From Bacteroidota bacterium (GTDB lineage: Bacteria > Bacteroidota > Ignavibacteria > UBA10030 > UBA8401), in NCBI GenBank assembly GCA_008933835.1, contig WBUG01000010.1:1-64000 (forward strand): 64,000 nucleotides of DNA, written 5' to 3'. Under the pieces are notes generated by a model that saw only the letters and a program-made list of their open reading frames with translations, was not told the origin of the DNA and did not search any database. Shown one piece after another: positions 1 through 7,367 of the stretch (its first letter is position 1; the number at the start of each line of letters is the position of its first letter). Both the position numbers and the translations under genes were made by a program.

Positions 1-524
1 GATTCATACCGGGAGTGGATTCCTTTATTGCCGCTGAACTGCCCGTCGTAATTCCCCGTGGCGTGGAGGGGCTGATGCATGTCCCCCACGTAATGACCGA
101 GGTCCGATGCGGTCTGGTACCGCGCCGTGTCCCCCCGCTTCACCTGTGCGGTGAGCGAATCCATCACCCACACCGTGGCCCACCAGGAGGTGCCGTTCTT
201 CCGGACGACGTCGCGGCCGTGGAGCGAGACGAGACCGAAAAGATCGGACGACAGGTTGGCGTAGTTCGGATAGTTATCGAGGTCGAGGAAATGGCGCCAG
301 TACTCACCGTAGAAGTTCGTGTCGAGATGGCGCAGTCCGCCCCGGTTGTCCGGGTCGGAGGCGTGCGCTTCCAGGAACGGCGCCTGGACCGCCAAGGAGG
401 ACATCGAGGGGGGCAGGTGGGTGACGGCGTTCTTGTTGATGAACTTGTGCGTCACGCCACCCCAGGCGAAGAGCGAGCCGTGAACAAGGATAAGGGGGGT
501 GATGATGAAAAGGAATCGGCGCAT
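1..524 (-). CDS. Secreted S1/P1-type nuclease / zinc-dependent phospholipase C-like protein (partial, 3' end outside window)
   Basis: This gene is absent from the ORF track because it runs off the window. It was read directly from the minus strand, starting at ATG 524-522 behind an AGGGA ribosome site. The first ~20 residues (MRRFLFIITPLILVHGSLFA) form a signal peptide. Cleavage after LFA leaves WGGVTH, so Trp1 and His6 of the mature chain fall where S1/P1 nucleases and bacterial PLC bind their trinuclear zinc site with the N-terminal amine. Further on, HYVGDMHQPLH followed by a G.HSRYE stretch is the family metal-binding core. About 174 codons are visible; family members are ~260-320 residues, so roughly the last third is missing. 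The likely role is periplasmic or extracellular hydrolysis of nucleic acid or phospholipid, and the sequence does not separate these two. It lies 67 bp downstream of the TPR gene and has its own TATATT at 551-556. Confidence 0.82.
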   Translation of the reverse strand, partial: MRRFLFIITPLILVHGSLFAWGGVTHKFINKNAVTHLPPSMSSLAVQAPFLEAHASDPDNRGGLRHLDTNFYGEYWRHFLDLDNYPNYANLSSDLFGLVSLHGRDVVRKNGTSWWATVWVMDSLTAQVKRGDTARYQTASDLGHYVGDMHQPLHATGNYDGQFSGNKGIHSRYE

Positions 525-591
525 GGTCCCTGCGAATCGTGTGTCCGGTCAATATACGACAAATCGGCGAAAGGAAGAAGCCGCGGTAGGT

Positions 592-1308
592 TCAGCGGGG
601 AGCGGCGAGACGCCGCTTCATGCGTTCGATGCGGCCGTGGTCCGACGCCAGCACGGGAGGATACCGGAGCGCTTCGGTGAAGACGCGCTTCGCATCGTCC
701 GGCCGCTCCATGTCGACGTACAGCTGACCGAGTTCGAACCGGTGCCGGATGATGTCCGGCGCCAGCTCCACAGCCTTTAGGAGAGACCGTTCCGCGTCGG
801 CGAAACCGCCGGGAGGGAGTCCGCCGAGCAGCAGGTCCGCGAGCTGCCGTTCCATCCAGCCGACCTTTCCGAGCGTGCGGTAGAATGTGCCGAGGACGGA
901 ATGGGCGACGTCATTGCGCGGGTCCAGCTCCACCGCCCGGTCGAGCGCGCGTTTGATGTCGTTCGCCCGCGCCACCTTCGCGCGGACCCCTTCGTACATC
1001 GCCACATACCCGGTCGCAATGGCGTACCACGTCTGCGCGTCGGAACTGAGTGGATCGGTCTCGACGGAGAGCTTCGCATGCCGCTCCGCGTCACGGTAGT
1101 ACGGTTCGCGGCGGTCGCGAGGCACCGTGTCGCCGATGGTGATGTAGCACCGCGCCAGTCTCCAATGGGCGCCCGACGCATCGGAGTTCCTGGTGAGGGC
1201 CGACTCGTACAGTACGATGGCCTCCGTATACCGGAAGCGGCGGAACGCATCATCGCCGTCACGGAGCACGGAAGAGACAGAAAGGAGAAGGAGCAGGAGC
1301 GCGGTCAT
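592..1308 (-). CDS. Exported TPR-repeat protein
   Basis: A 238-residue protein with a short hydrophobic N-terminus (MTALLLLLLSVSSVL) that looks like a signal peptide or anchor. The body is built of helical repeats. TPR-like units are visible around residues 18-55 (FRYTEAIVLYESAL), 75-105, 118-150 (LDRAVELDPRNDVAHSVLG) and 175-225 (LLKAVELAPD, AKRVFTEALRYPP). TPR proteins are protein-interaction scaffolds, and nothing here indicates the partner or an enzymatic activity. The overall layout resembles bacterial relatives of the RMD1-type TPR family, but this is only a loose likeness. An AT-rich TATATT lies just 5 nt upstream of the ATG, suggesting a very short or absent leader. Confidence 0.7.
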   Translation of the reverse strand: MTALLLLLLSVSSVLRDGDDAFRRFRYTEAIVLYESALTRNSDASGAHWRLARCYITIGDTVPRDRREPYYRDAERHAKLSVETDPLSSDAQTWYAIATGYVAMYEGVRAKVARANDIKRALDRAVELDPRNDVAHSVLGTFYRTLGKVGWMERQLADLLLGGLPPGGFADAERSLLKAVELAPDIIRHRFELGQLYVDMERPDDAKRVFTEALRYPPVLASDHGRIERMKRRLAAPR

Positions 1309-1313
1309 GGGTG

Positions 1314-1319
1314 AATATA
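1314..1319 (-). promoter_or_regulatory. Candidate -10 element (TATATT) of the TPR gene
   Basis: TATATT in otherwise GC-rich sequence, ending 5 nt before the start codon. The same hexamer occurs upstream of several other genes here (551-556, 7264-7269, 15375-15380, 34633-34638, 47231-47236). No clear -35 element is seen, so this is a candidate only. Confidence 0.35.
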
Positions 1320-1347
1320 GAATCCCGGCGTTATGCGAACGTTACCG

Positions 1348-2106
1348 TCATACGAAGAAACGGTTATAGAGAAGTTTGAGCACGGTGGCGAGGACGACCG
1401 TGATATAGAGCGGTTTGATGATGGCGATTCCCTTCTTCACCGCCCAGCGCGCGCCGAACTGCGCGCCGACGACCTGTCCGGCCGCCATGACGAAACCGTG
1501 GACGAACCAGACCGAACCGCCGGCGATGAAGATGACGATGGCGATGATGTTGCTGGAGAAGTTCATCACCTTCGTATAGCCGGTCGCCTTCTGGATCTCC
1601 ATGCCGAGCATCACCATCAGCGCGATGGCCCAGAACGAGCCGACGCCGGGACCGAAGAATCCGTCATAGAACCCCAGCAGAACGCCGAACAGGGCGTAGA
1701 ACGGCGTCACGCCCATCTTCGGCGGAGCGTCGGAGCGGCCGAGCGCGGGAGTGACGATGGTGTAGACCGCGATGCAGAACAGCAGCAGGGGGATGAGGGT
1801 GTTCAGGAATTCGGGACTGACCTGCTGCACCGCCCAGGCGCCGGCCGCGGCCCCGGCGAAGGTGAAGAGGATGCCGGTCCGCGCCTTGCGGAGGTCGACG
1901 ATGCCTTTCCGCCAGTAGTACACCGCCGCCGTGATGCTGCCGAAGGTCCCCTGGAACTTGTTCGTACCGAGCGCGATCTGCGGCGGCACACCCACGGCGA
2001 GGAGCGCCGGCAGCGCGATGAGCCCTCCCCCGCCGGCGATGGCGTCCACGAAGCCGGCGAAGAGGGCCGCGGTGAAGAGGATGACGAAGGTCTCCGGATC
2101 GTTCAC
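1348..2106 (-). CDS. TSUP-family (TauE/SafE-like) membrane permease
   Basis: The ORF track begins this frame too early. The real start is GTG 2106-2104, whose GTGA overlaps the TGA stop of the upstream DAACS carrier, giving a ~252-residue protein. It begins VNDPETFVILFTAALFAGFVDAIAGGGGLI; the glycine-rich DAIAGGGGLIALPAL segment is the hallmark of the first TSUP repeat, and a related GVGSFWAIA segment appears in the second half (FYDGFFGPGVGSFW). About eight hydrophobic segments are present. TSUP proteins are inner-membrane permeases or exporters for sulfite, sulfonates or other small organic anions; the substrate cannot be read here. The 4-bp overlap indicates translational coupling to the dicarboxylate carrier, which hints at a shared anionic-metabolite role. 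Confidence 0.85.
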   Translation of the reverse strand: MNDPETFVILFTAALFAGFVDAIAGGGGLIALPALLAVGVPPQIALGTNKFQGTFGSITAAVYYWRKGIVDLRKARTGILFTFAGAAAGAWAVQQVSPEFLNTLIPLLLFCIAVYTIVTPALGRSDAPPKMGVTPFYALFGVLLGFYDGFFGPGVGSFWAIALMVMLGMEIQKATGYTKVMNFSSNIIAIVIFIAGGSVWFVHGFVMAAGQVVGAQFGARWAVKKGIAIIKPLYITVVLATVLKLLYNRFFV

Positions 2107-3416
2107 GATGCCGCCAGGTCCTCCCTCCGCTCCACCGTCTCGATGTATCCCGCGCACACGACGTCCCCCATCACGTTGATGACGGTACGGCCCATGTCCA
2201 GGATGCGGTCCACGCCGAGGATGATGGCGATGCCGTCCGGCGGCACGCCCACCTGGGCAAGGACGATCATCAGCAATGGAAGCGAACCGGCCGGAACGCC
2301 CGAGACGCCGACCGCGGAGATGACGCACAGGGCGACCACCAGGACCTGCTGACCGATGCTCAGGTCCACGCCGAACACCTGCGCCAGGAAGAGGACGACG
2401 GCCCCTTCGAAGAGGGCGGTGCCGTTCATGTTCATCGTAGCGCCGAGCGGCAGGACGAACGAGGCGACGCGCGGCCGGATGCCGAGCGCGGTCTCGGAGA
2501 CGCGGATGGAGGTCGGAAGCGTTCCGTTGCTCGACGAGAGGGAGAACGCGGTGATCATGATGGGCATCGCGTCACGGAGGTACTGCACCGGGTCCCGCTT
2601 CGCGACGAACTTGAGAAGGAACGGATAGAAGACGAAGAGCTGGAACGCGTATCCTGTCAGGATGAGCACCACATAGAGGCCGAGCTTCTGCAGCAGGTCC
2701 AGACCGAACCGGGCGGTGACGGCGAAGATGAGGCAAAAGACCGCCGCGGGGGCGAGCTTCATGGCGAAGCCGACGATCATCGTCATCGATTCGGTGAGGG
2801 CGTCCAGCCACGTCATCATCACCTGCCGGCGTTCCGCCTGCACCTTCGTCAGCGCGCTGCCGAGGAGCAGCGAGAAGACGATGAGGGGGATCATCTGCAT
2901 GTCCACGATGGCGCGGGTGATGTTCCGCGGAATGAACATGTCCAGCAGCTGGTTCACCACTCCCAGCGCTCCGGGAGCGACGGCCGTACCGGAGCGGGAC
3001 TGGAGCTCCGTCGTCTGCGTGGCGAACGTTTGCATGAGGGTCTCCCGCGCTCCCGCGTCGAATCCGTCGCCGGGGCGGAAGACGTTCAGCAGGAAGAGCC
3101 CCACCGTCGCGGCGACGACGGAGGTGACGAGGAAGAACGCGAGGGTCCGTCCTCCCAGCTTTCCGAGCTTCGTGAGGTCGCCGAGACTGGCGACGCCGCT
3201 GGCGAGCGAGGCGAAGACGAGCGGCACGACCACGATGAAGAGCATCCGGAGGAACACCTGTCCGACGGGATGCGCCACCGTATCGATGAGGAGGTTGAGC
3301 GTCTCCTTCGCACCGTCATTCCCTGCGACCAGCAGGTTGACGACGATGCCGGTGACGGCGCCGGCGAGCAGACCGCCGAGGATGCGCCAGTGGGAGGAAT
3401 CGGACTGTGCGGACAT
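2103..3416 (-). CDS. Dicarboxylate/amino acid:cation symporter (DAACS family, GltP/DctA-like)
   Basis: A 437-residue inner-membrane carrier. Family hallmarks are in order: the serine-rich hairpin (AFSLSSSNGTLPTSIRV, ~residues 290-306), then the conserved LPLGATMNMNGTALFEG segment (~325-342) that lines the Na+/substrate site, and the second re-entrant hairpin around GVSGVPAGSLPLLMIVL. The final DRILDMGRTVINVMGD matches the conserved eighth helix with the substrate-contacting Arg and Asp. The family imports glutamate, aspartate or C4-dicarboxylates with Na+ or H+. The arginine in MGRT is usual in both glutamate and dicarboxylate carriers, so substrate choice is open. The stop overlaps the start of the TSUP permease gene. 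Confidence 0.93.
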   Translation of the reverse strand: MSAQSDSSHWRILGGLLAGAVTGIVVNLLVAGNDGAKETLNLLIDTVAHPVGQVFLRMLFIVVVPLVFASLASGVASLGDLTKLGKLGGRTLAFFLVTSVVAATVGLFLLNVFRPGDGFDAGARETLMQTFATQTTELQSRSGTAVAPGALGVVNQLLDMFIPRNITRAIVDMQMIPLIVFSLLLGSALTKVQAERRQVMMTWLDALTESMTMIVGFAMKLAPAAVFCLIFAVTARFGLDLLQKLGLYVVLILTGYAFQLFVFYPFLLKFVAKRDPVQYLRDAMPIMITAFSLSSSNGTLPTSIRVSETALGIRPRVASFVLPLGATMNMNGTALFEGAVVLFLAQVFGVDLSIGQQVLVVALCVISAVGVSGVPAGSLPLLMIVLAQVGVPPDGIAIILGVDRILDMGRTVINVMGDVVCAGYIETVERREDLAAS

Positions 3417-3444
3417 CGGACCTCTCGTGGTTGTCGTGACGGGT

Positions 3445-3942
3445 TCAGATCATCGCGGGCATGCCCATGGCGGCCCATTCCTGTTTCGCGGGACCGTAGA
3501 GACCCGGAACCGACACTCCGGCCAGACGCATCACGACGGTCATCTGCGAGCGGTGGTGCGCCTGATGGGCGAGGACGACGGCGAGGGTCTTCGAACGGCT
3601 CCACTGTTCGCCGTACATCGGTATCTCGCCGGAGAGCATCGCGTCGGTCCAGTGCTCCCGCAGTCCCCTTTCAAAGCGTTCGCAGTTCCGTCGGTACGAT
3701 TCGAGCGCGGAGGCGACGGTGGTGCACACCAGCGGTTCGCCGGCGTGGGACAGCCCGATGCCGAGATGCGAGCCCATCTCCTCCACCGATTCGACGATGT
3801 GGCCCGCGAGCCGGCCGAGGGTCCGCACGTCGGGGTGCACGGACACGGAGAGCGACACGTCCGTCAGCGCTCCGAAGAGCTGCTCGGTCAGCGTCCGTTC
3901 GATACCCCAGAGAAGGTGAAAATCTTCCATCGTTCTGAACAT
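3445..3942 (-). CDS. DinB/DfsB-family four-helix protein
   Basis: A 165-residue soluble protein. A histidine in GRLAGHIVESVEEMG (~residue 48) and a later LAHQAHHRSQMTVVMRLAG (~125-143) supply the His..HxxxH triad that binds a divalent metal in DinB superfamily proteins. This superfamily includes metal-dependent thiol transferases (bacillithiol or mycothiol S-transferases) and many damage-inducible proteins of unknown activity. Length is typical. It lies between the transporter pair and a hotdog thioesterase on the same strand, with no obvious functional tie. A specific substrate cannot be assigned. Confidence 0.8.
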   Translation of the reverse strand: MFRTMEDFHLLWGIERTLTEQLFGALTDVSLSVSVHPDVRTLGRLAGHIVESVEEMGSHLGIGLSHAGEPLVCTTVASALESYRRNCERFERGLREHWTDAMLSGEIPMYGEQWSRSKTLAVVLAHQAHHRSQMTVVMRLAGVSVPGLYGPAKQEWAAMGMPAMI

Positions 3943-3955
3943 GGTCGTTCCATTC

Positions 3956-4426
3956 TTATGGTCGCGTGATCCGCAGCGGCACCATGGAGGCGGTGGCCGT
4001 TGCCGTGAGTTTTCCCTTCGCGTTCACCCCCTCCGCCGAGAGATGGAGAGCGGACGCACCGCGGGAGACGATGCGCGCCGTGACGGTGAGACGGTCTCCG
4101 GGCGCGATGGGCCGGATGTAGACCGTATGCAGTTCCAGCGTGGTGCAGGGGGTACGGGCCGCGAGGTAGCTGAGGGGTCCGAACACGTTGTCGAACGCCG
4201 CGGTGATGAAGCCTCCCTGCATCACCTTCATGGGATTGAGATACTCCTCCCGCACGGGGAACGAGGCGGCGAGCAGCGTCCGGGACTCGTACCGCACGTA
4301 CTCCCCCTGCATGAAGGAGGAGCAGTTCGGCGGGAGCGCGGCGTCCGGAAAGAGCCCGCCGAGCTCGGCGAATTCGGCGTTCAGCAGGTCGAGGGACATT
4401 GCCGTACCGTCATGGTCGTTGTGCAC
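3956..4426 (-). CDS. PaaI-type hotdog-fold thioesterase
   Basis: The ORF gives 156 residues; the second methionine (MSLDLLNAEFAELGG) may be the true start. The segment NPMKVMQGGFITAAFDNVFGPLS is the PaaI/YigI-type active-site helix (consensus hGG..a..d...g), followed by strands with TTLELHTVYIRPIAPGDRL and the closing LTATATASMVPL. These are the features of single-domain hotdog acyl-CoA thioesterases, which hydrolyse small or aromatic acyl-CoA thioesters. An aspartate follows the GG motif at the expected catalytic position. The acyl substrate is unknown. The gene stands 9 bp after the aminopeptidase stop, so the two are probably co-transcribed. Confidence 0.82.
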   Translation of the reverse strand: MHNDHDGTAMSLDLLNAEFAELGGLFPDAALPPNCSSFMQGEYVRYESRTLLAASFPVREEYLNPMKVMQGGFITAAFDNVFGPLSYLAARTPCTTLELHTVYIRPIAPGDRLTVTARIVSRGASALHLSAEGVNAKGKLTATATASMVPLRITRP

Positions 4427-4435
4427 TCCGCCGGT

Positions 4436-5404
4436 TCATACCGTGACGGTGAACTCACCGTCCTTCATGATGAGCGTTCCGTCGAACCAGACCGTCGGTC
4501 GCCGGACGAGACCGTCCAGATGGCTCGCGACGCGAACCGTTCCCCCCATCGACTTGTTATCGCCGAAGGCGATATGGATGGTCCCCATCACCTTCTCGTC
4601 CTCGATGATCTTGCCGGTGATGACCGCTTTATCGTTGGTGCCGATGCCGAACTCTGCGACGGTGTACGCGTCCTTTCCGTGCGGTTCGAGCAGACGTTTC
4701 AGCTGCTCCGCCTCCGGTCCGCCGGTGATCTCCGCAGCGTATCCATCCTTGACGACGATGCGGATAGGGGTCGAGAGCAGGCCGACCTGCGCGAACGATC
4801 CGTCCACGACGATGACGCCGTTCGAGCCCCCTTCCACCGGAGCGAGGTACGCCTCACCGGTGGGAAGATTGCCGGACTGCCCCTTCTCGCGGAAGAGTCC
4901 GGAGCTGGCGTGGGCGGTCCGGCCGGCGATGGGCATGGTGATGTCGGTCCCAAGCGGCGTGGTGACCCGCACGGCGGAGCTCTTCTCCAGCATCGCGCAG
5001 AGCGTGTGCGTGCGGCGGGCGATGGCGTGGTAGTCCGCGTTCATGCAGCGGACCATGATCTCCTCCGTCACGCCGGGGAGCGTGGCGATCCGGACGCCGA
5101 GCGCGCTGGCGGCGCGGCGCGAATCGGTGTGCGTCAGCGATTTCGAGGTCGGACAGAAGACGACGTCGAACTTCTTCATCAGTTCCGCCACTTCCGGCGG
5201 CGGTTCTTCGCCGTTGGACTTCCTCGGGAGGATCTCGGTGAGCAGAACGTCGTGTCCCAGCGCTTTGGCCGCCTGCCACAGGGCGTAACCGAGCAGACGC
5301 TGCGGTTCGTCGGTGACGACCAGGATGCGTTCCCCTACCTTCGCGCCCATGCAGTCACGCACGGCGATGGTGGAGGCGGAGAGAAGTGCAGAGGAGATGT
5401 TCAT
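4436..5404 (-). CDS. M29-like aminopeptidase (leucyl aminopeptidase / NicX-type fold)
   Basis: A 322-residue cytoplasmic metalloprotein. Metal-ligand segments of the M29/NicX superfamily are recognisable in order: GNLPTGEAYLAPVEGG (first Glu), TVAEFGIGTN (second Glu), GTIHIAFGDN (His) and ASHLDGLVRRPTVWFDG (His and Asp). The N-terminal half is the Rossmann-like domain seen in these enzymes (GERILVVTDEPQRLLGYALWQAAKALGHDV). The family removes N-terminal residues from peptides, with two divalent metals; some relatives are ring-cleavage dioxygenases (NicX). Because several peptide-use genes lie nearby, a peptidase role is preferred. The 5' side is unusual, with a 98-bp heptamer repeat beginning 9 nt upstream of the ATG. 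Confidence 0.83.
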   Translation of the reverse strand: MNISSALLSASTIAVRDCMGAKVGERILVVTDEPQRLLGYALWQAAKALGHDVLLTEILPRKSNGEEPPPEVAELMKKFDVVFCPTSKSLTHTDSRRAASALGVRIATLPGVTEEIMVRCMNADYHAIARRTHTLCAMLEKSSAVRVTTPLGTDITMPIAGRTAHASSGLFREKGQSGNLPTGEAYLAPVEGGSNGVIVVDGSFAQVGLLSTPIRIVVKDGYAAEITGGPEAEQLKRLLEPHGKDAYTVAEFGIGTNDKAVITGKIIEDEKVMGTIHIAFGDNKSMGGTVRVASHLDGLVRRPTVWFDGTLIMKDGEFTVTV

Positions 5405-5412
5405 GGGAGAAT

Positions 5413-5510
5413 GTCGATGGTATATGGAAGATGGTAGTCGGTAGACGGTAGATGGTAGATGGTGGACGGTAGATGGTAGATGGTAGATGGTAGATGGTAG
5501 ACGATAGATG
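5413..5510. repeat. Heptamer tandem repeat, 14 units of GTAGATG and variants
   Basis: Read on the plus strand in register: gtcgatg, gtatatg, gaagatg, gtagtcg, gtagacg, gtagatg x2, gtggacg, gtagatg x4, gtagacg, atagatg. The period is exactly 7 bp across 98 bp with only substitutions. Because 7 is not a multiple of 3 and the repeat lies between stop 5528 and start 5404, it is not a protein repeat. It would form the 5' leader of the M29 aminopeptidase mRNA if transcription starts upstream. See findings for related loci. Confidence 0.95.
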
Positions 5511-5527
5511 GCTCTCTATGACTTTGC

Positions 5528-5893
5528 TTACCGTGTTGTATTTCTGCGGTATCGAATGAGACCGCTGAGCAATGAGTCCACCGTATCCAACTTCTGCTGC
5601 ATCCTCGCCAGAGATGCCTCCGGCACCATACGGCGGCGGCGAACGATCTCGAGATGTGTGTCCAATTCGCTCAACGAGGACCTGGCGATGACGAAGAACT
5701 GCACCGAATCCTTCGCTCCCTGACGGGCCGCCCCTTCGGCGATGTTCGCCGGAACCGACACGGCTGAACGCTTCATCTGCGACATCAACCCATACCGTTC
5801 GTCCGATGGCAGGAGATCGGCGACGGTGTACGATTCCATAACCAGTTCCATCGCTTCCTGCCACACCAACAGCTTTTTATGCCCCTTCTCCAT
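5528..5893 (-). CDS. Four-helix bundle protein (23S rRNA intervening-sequence protein / S23 family)
   Basis: A 121-residue basic, all-helical protein with the family pattern: LLVWQEAMELVMESYTVADLLP, then ERYGLMSQMKRSAVSVPANIAEGAARQ (the highly conserved central motif), then FFVIARSSLSELDTHLEI. These proteins form pentameric four-helix barrels. They were first noted as ORFs in intervening sequences of 23S rRNA genes and are related in fold to Avd, the accessory protein of diversity-generating retroelements. Most stand-alone copies have no known function. No reverse transcriptase or rRNA gene is near this copy. It is directly followed on its strand by the 14-unit heptamer repeat. Confidence 0.93.
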   Translation of the reverse strand: MEKGHKKLLVWQEAMELVMESYTVADLLPSDERYGLMSQMKRSAVSVPANIAEGAARQGAKDSVQFFVIARSSLSELDTHLEIVRRRRMVPEASLARMQQKLDTVDSLLSGLIRYRRNTTR

Positions 5894-5943
5894 TCACTCT
5901 CTCTTCACCGACATCTCCCCTCCACCGTTCACCTCCACCAAGC

Positions 5944-7230
5944 TCACGCCTTGATCGTTTCCAGCCCGTGCGCGTGCGGACCGGTCTCGCGACGGCGGAG
6001 GAGATACGCGAAGAGGAAACCAAAGAGACCGAGCGACGAGAAGATCCACATGCCGGTCGTGTAACCGTCCGGATTCGCGGCGCTGGCGCCGGAGGCGTCG
6101 TTGGCCCAGCCGATGAGGAAGTTGAATCCCGCCAGTCCGATGTTCTGGATGAGCGTCATCAGACCGTACGCGGTGCCGAGCTTCGATTCGTCCACCAGGT
6201 AGCTGACCGCCGGCCACATGATGCCGGGAATGAGCGAGAACGCGATGCCCATCATCGCCATCGGGACGTAGAGAGAGACCTGCGTGTAAGCCATCATCAG
6301 GTAGACCGGCACGAGCAGCAATGAACCGAACATCATGAAGAGCGCCCGCTTGCCGACCTTGTCCACCAGCAGACCGAAGAGCGGCGTGGCGACCATCGCG
6401 AAGAGGGTGAGCATGCTGGAGAGGAAGCCGCCCATCTCGCGCGAGGTGCCGTGGGCGTCGATGAAGAACTTCACCGCGAAGGTCTGGAACGGGAAGATGG
6501 CCGAGTAGAAGGTGATGCAGAGCGCGACGATGTACCAGTAGGAGACGCCGAACTTCCAGATGTCCGAGAAGACCACCTTGTCCGTGGCGCCCGCCTGGCC
6601 GATCCGGTACTTCTTCTCCGCCCCGGATTCGAGCACCCAGTAGAGCACCGCACCGGCGACGCAGACGACGCCGAAGACGACCGAGATCATCAGCGCGGAG
6701 CGCCAGTCGCCGTAGTACGAAGAGGCCCACGACGGGGAGTTGAGCGCGGCGAAGGAACCGAGGCGCGCGATGGTGAGATTGATGCCGAAGGCGAAGCTCA
6801 GTTCCTTCCCCTTGAACCATTTCGCGATGGCGGTCGTGACCGCCACGATGAGCGATTCCGCCCCCAGGCCGAAGACGAGACGCCCCGCCGCCATGACGGC
6901 GAGCGTGCCGCTCGAGACCGTGATGACCGCGCCGAGCAGACAGAGCGCGGCGAAGATGAACGTGGACTTCTTCGTCCCCAGCCGGTCGATGATGAACCCG
7001 CCGATGAGCACCATGACGATGTTCGGCAGACTGTAGATGCCCTGGAGCAGACCGATGTCCGAATCGGTGAACCCGAGCTGCTGCACCAGCACGTCCGCCA
7101 GCGGACTGACGGCGTCGTAGATATAGTAGTTGCCGAACATCGCCAGCGAGATGAGGACGAGGACGAGCCAGCGGAAGGCGCGGGGAGGCGCCGGGCGTTC
7201 GACGGCGGTGGAATCCATGGGTACGGTCAT
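5944..7230 (-). CDS. Major facilitator superfamily transporter
   Basis: The ORF track extends to 7521, but the upstream part overlaps a terminator and lacks membrane segments. The start chosen is ATG 7230 (MTVPMDSTAVERP), giving ~428 residues; ATG 7218 is an alternative. Twelve hydrophobic segments are visible. The loop between TM2 and TM3 has the MFS motif A (GGFIIDRLGTKKS), repeated in the second half as FGLLVDKVGKRALFMMF. This architecture fits anion or organic-metabolite porters of MFS, and the substrate is not identifiable. It sits downstream of the dipeptidase gene pepD but is separated from it by a strong terminator, so it likely has its own promoter (TATATT at 7264-7269). Confidence 0.88.
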   Translation of the reverse strand: MTVPMDSTAVERPAPPRAFRWLVLVLISLAMFGNYYIYDAVSPLADVLVQQLGFTDSDIGLLQGIYSLPNIVMVLIGGFIIDRLGTKKSTFIFAALCLLGAVITVSSGTLAVMAAGRLVFGLGAESLIVAVTTAIAKWFKGKELSFAFGINLTIARLGSFAALNSPSWASSYYGDWRSALMISVVFGVVCVAGAVLYWVLESGAEKKYRIGQAGATDKVVFSDIWKFGVSYWYIVALCITFYSAIFPFQTFAVKFFIDAHGTSREMGGFLSSMLTLFAMVATPLFGLLVDKVGKRALFMMFGSLLLVPVYLMMAYTQVSLYVPMAMMGIAFSLIPGIMWPAVSYLVDESKLGTAYGLMTLIQNIGLAGFNFLIGWANDASGASAANPDGYTTGMWIFSSLGLFGFLFAYLLRRRETGPHAHGLETIKA

Positions 7231-7311
7231 TGGGTGACGGACGTATCGGATGACGGTAGGGAGAATATAAAGAAATTGGGGTAAGGGAAACAGCCTTTTT
7301 CCGGAGGGGGA

Positions 7312-7342
7312 AATAAAAAGGCGCGTCAGCATGACGCGCCTT
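7312..7342 (-). terminator. Rho-independent terminator after pepD
   Basis: Perfect 11-bp stem AAGGCGCGTCA / TGACGCGCCTT (7318-7328 and 7332-7342) with a 3-nt loop, followed on the minus strand by TTTATTT. It lies 26 bp beyond the pepD stop. Confidence 0.9.
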
Positions 7343-7367
7343 CCGGTACCGCTCTCCGCAACGGGGT

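Noticed and set aside
5528-5893. Diversity-generating retroelement suggested by the Avd-like four-helix bundle
   Set aside because: No reverse transcriptase, template repeat or variable repeat is found in the window; the protein matches the stand-alone IVP/S23 type.
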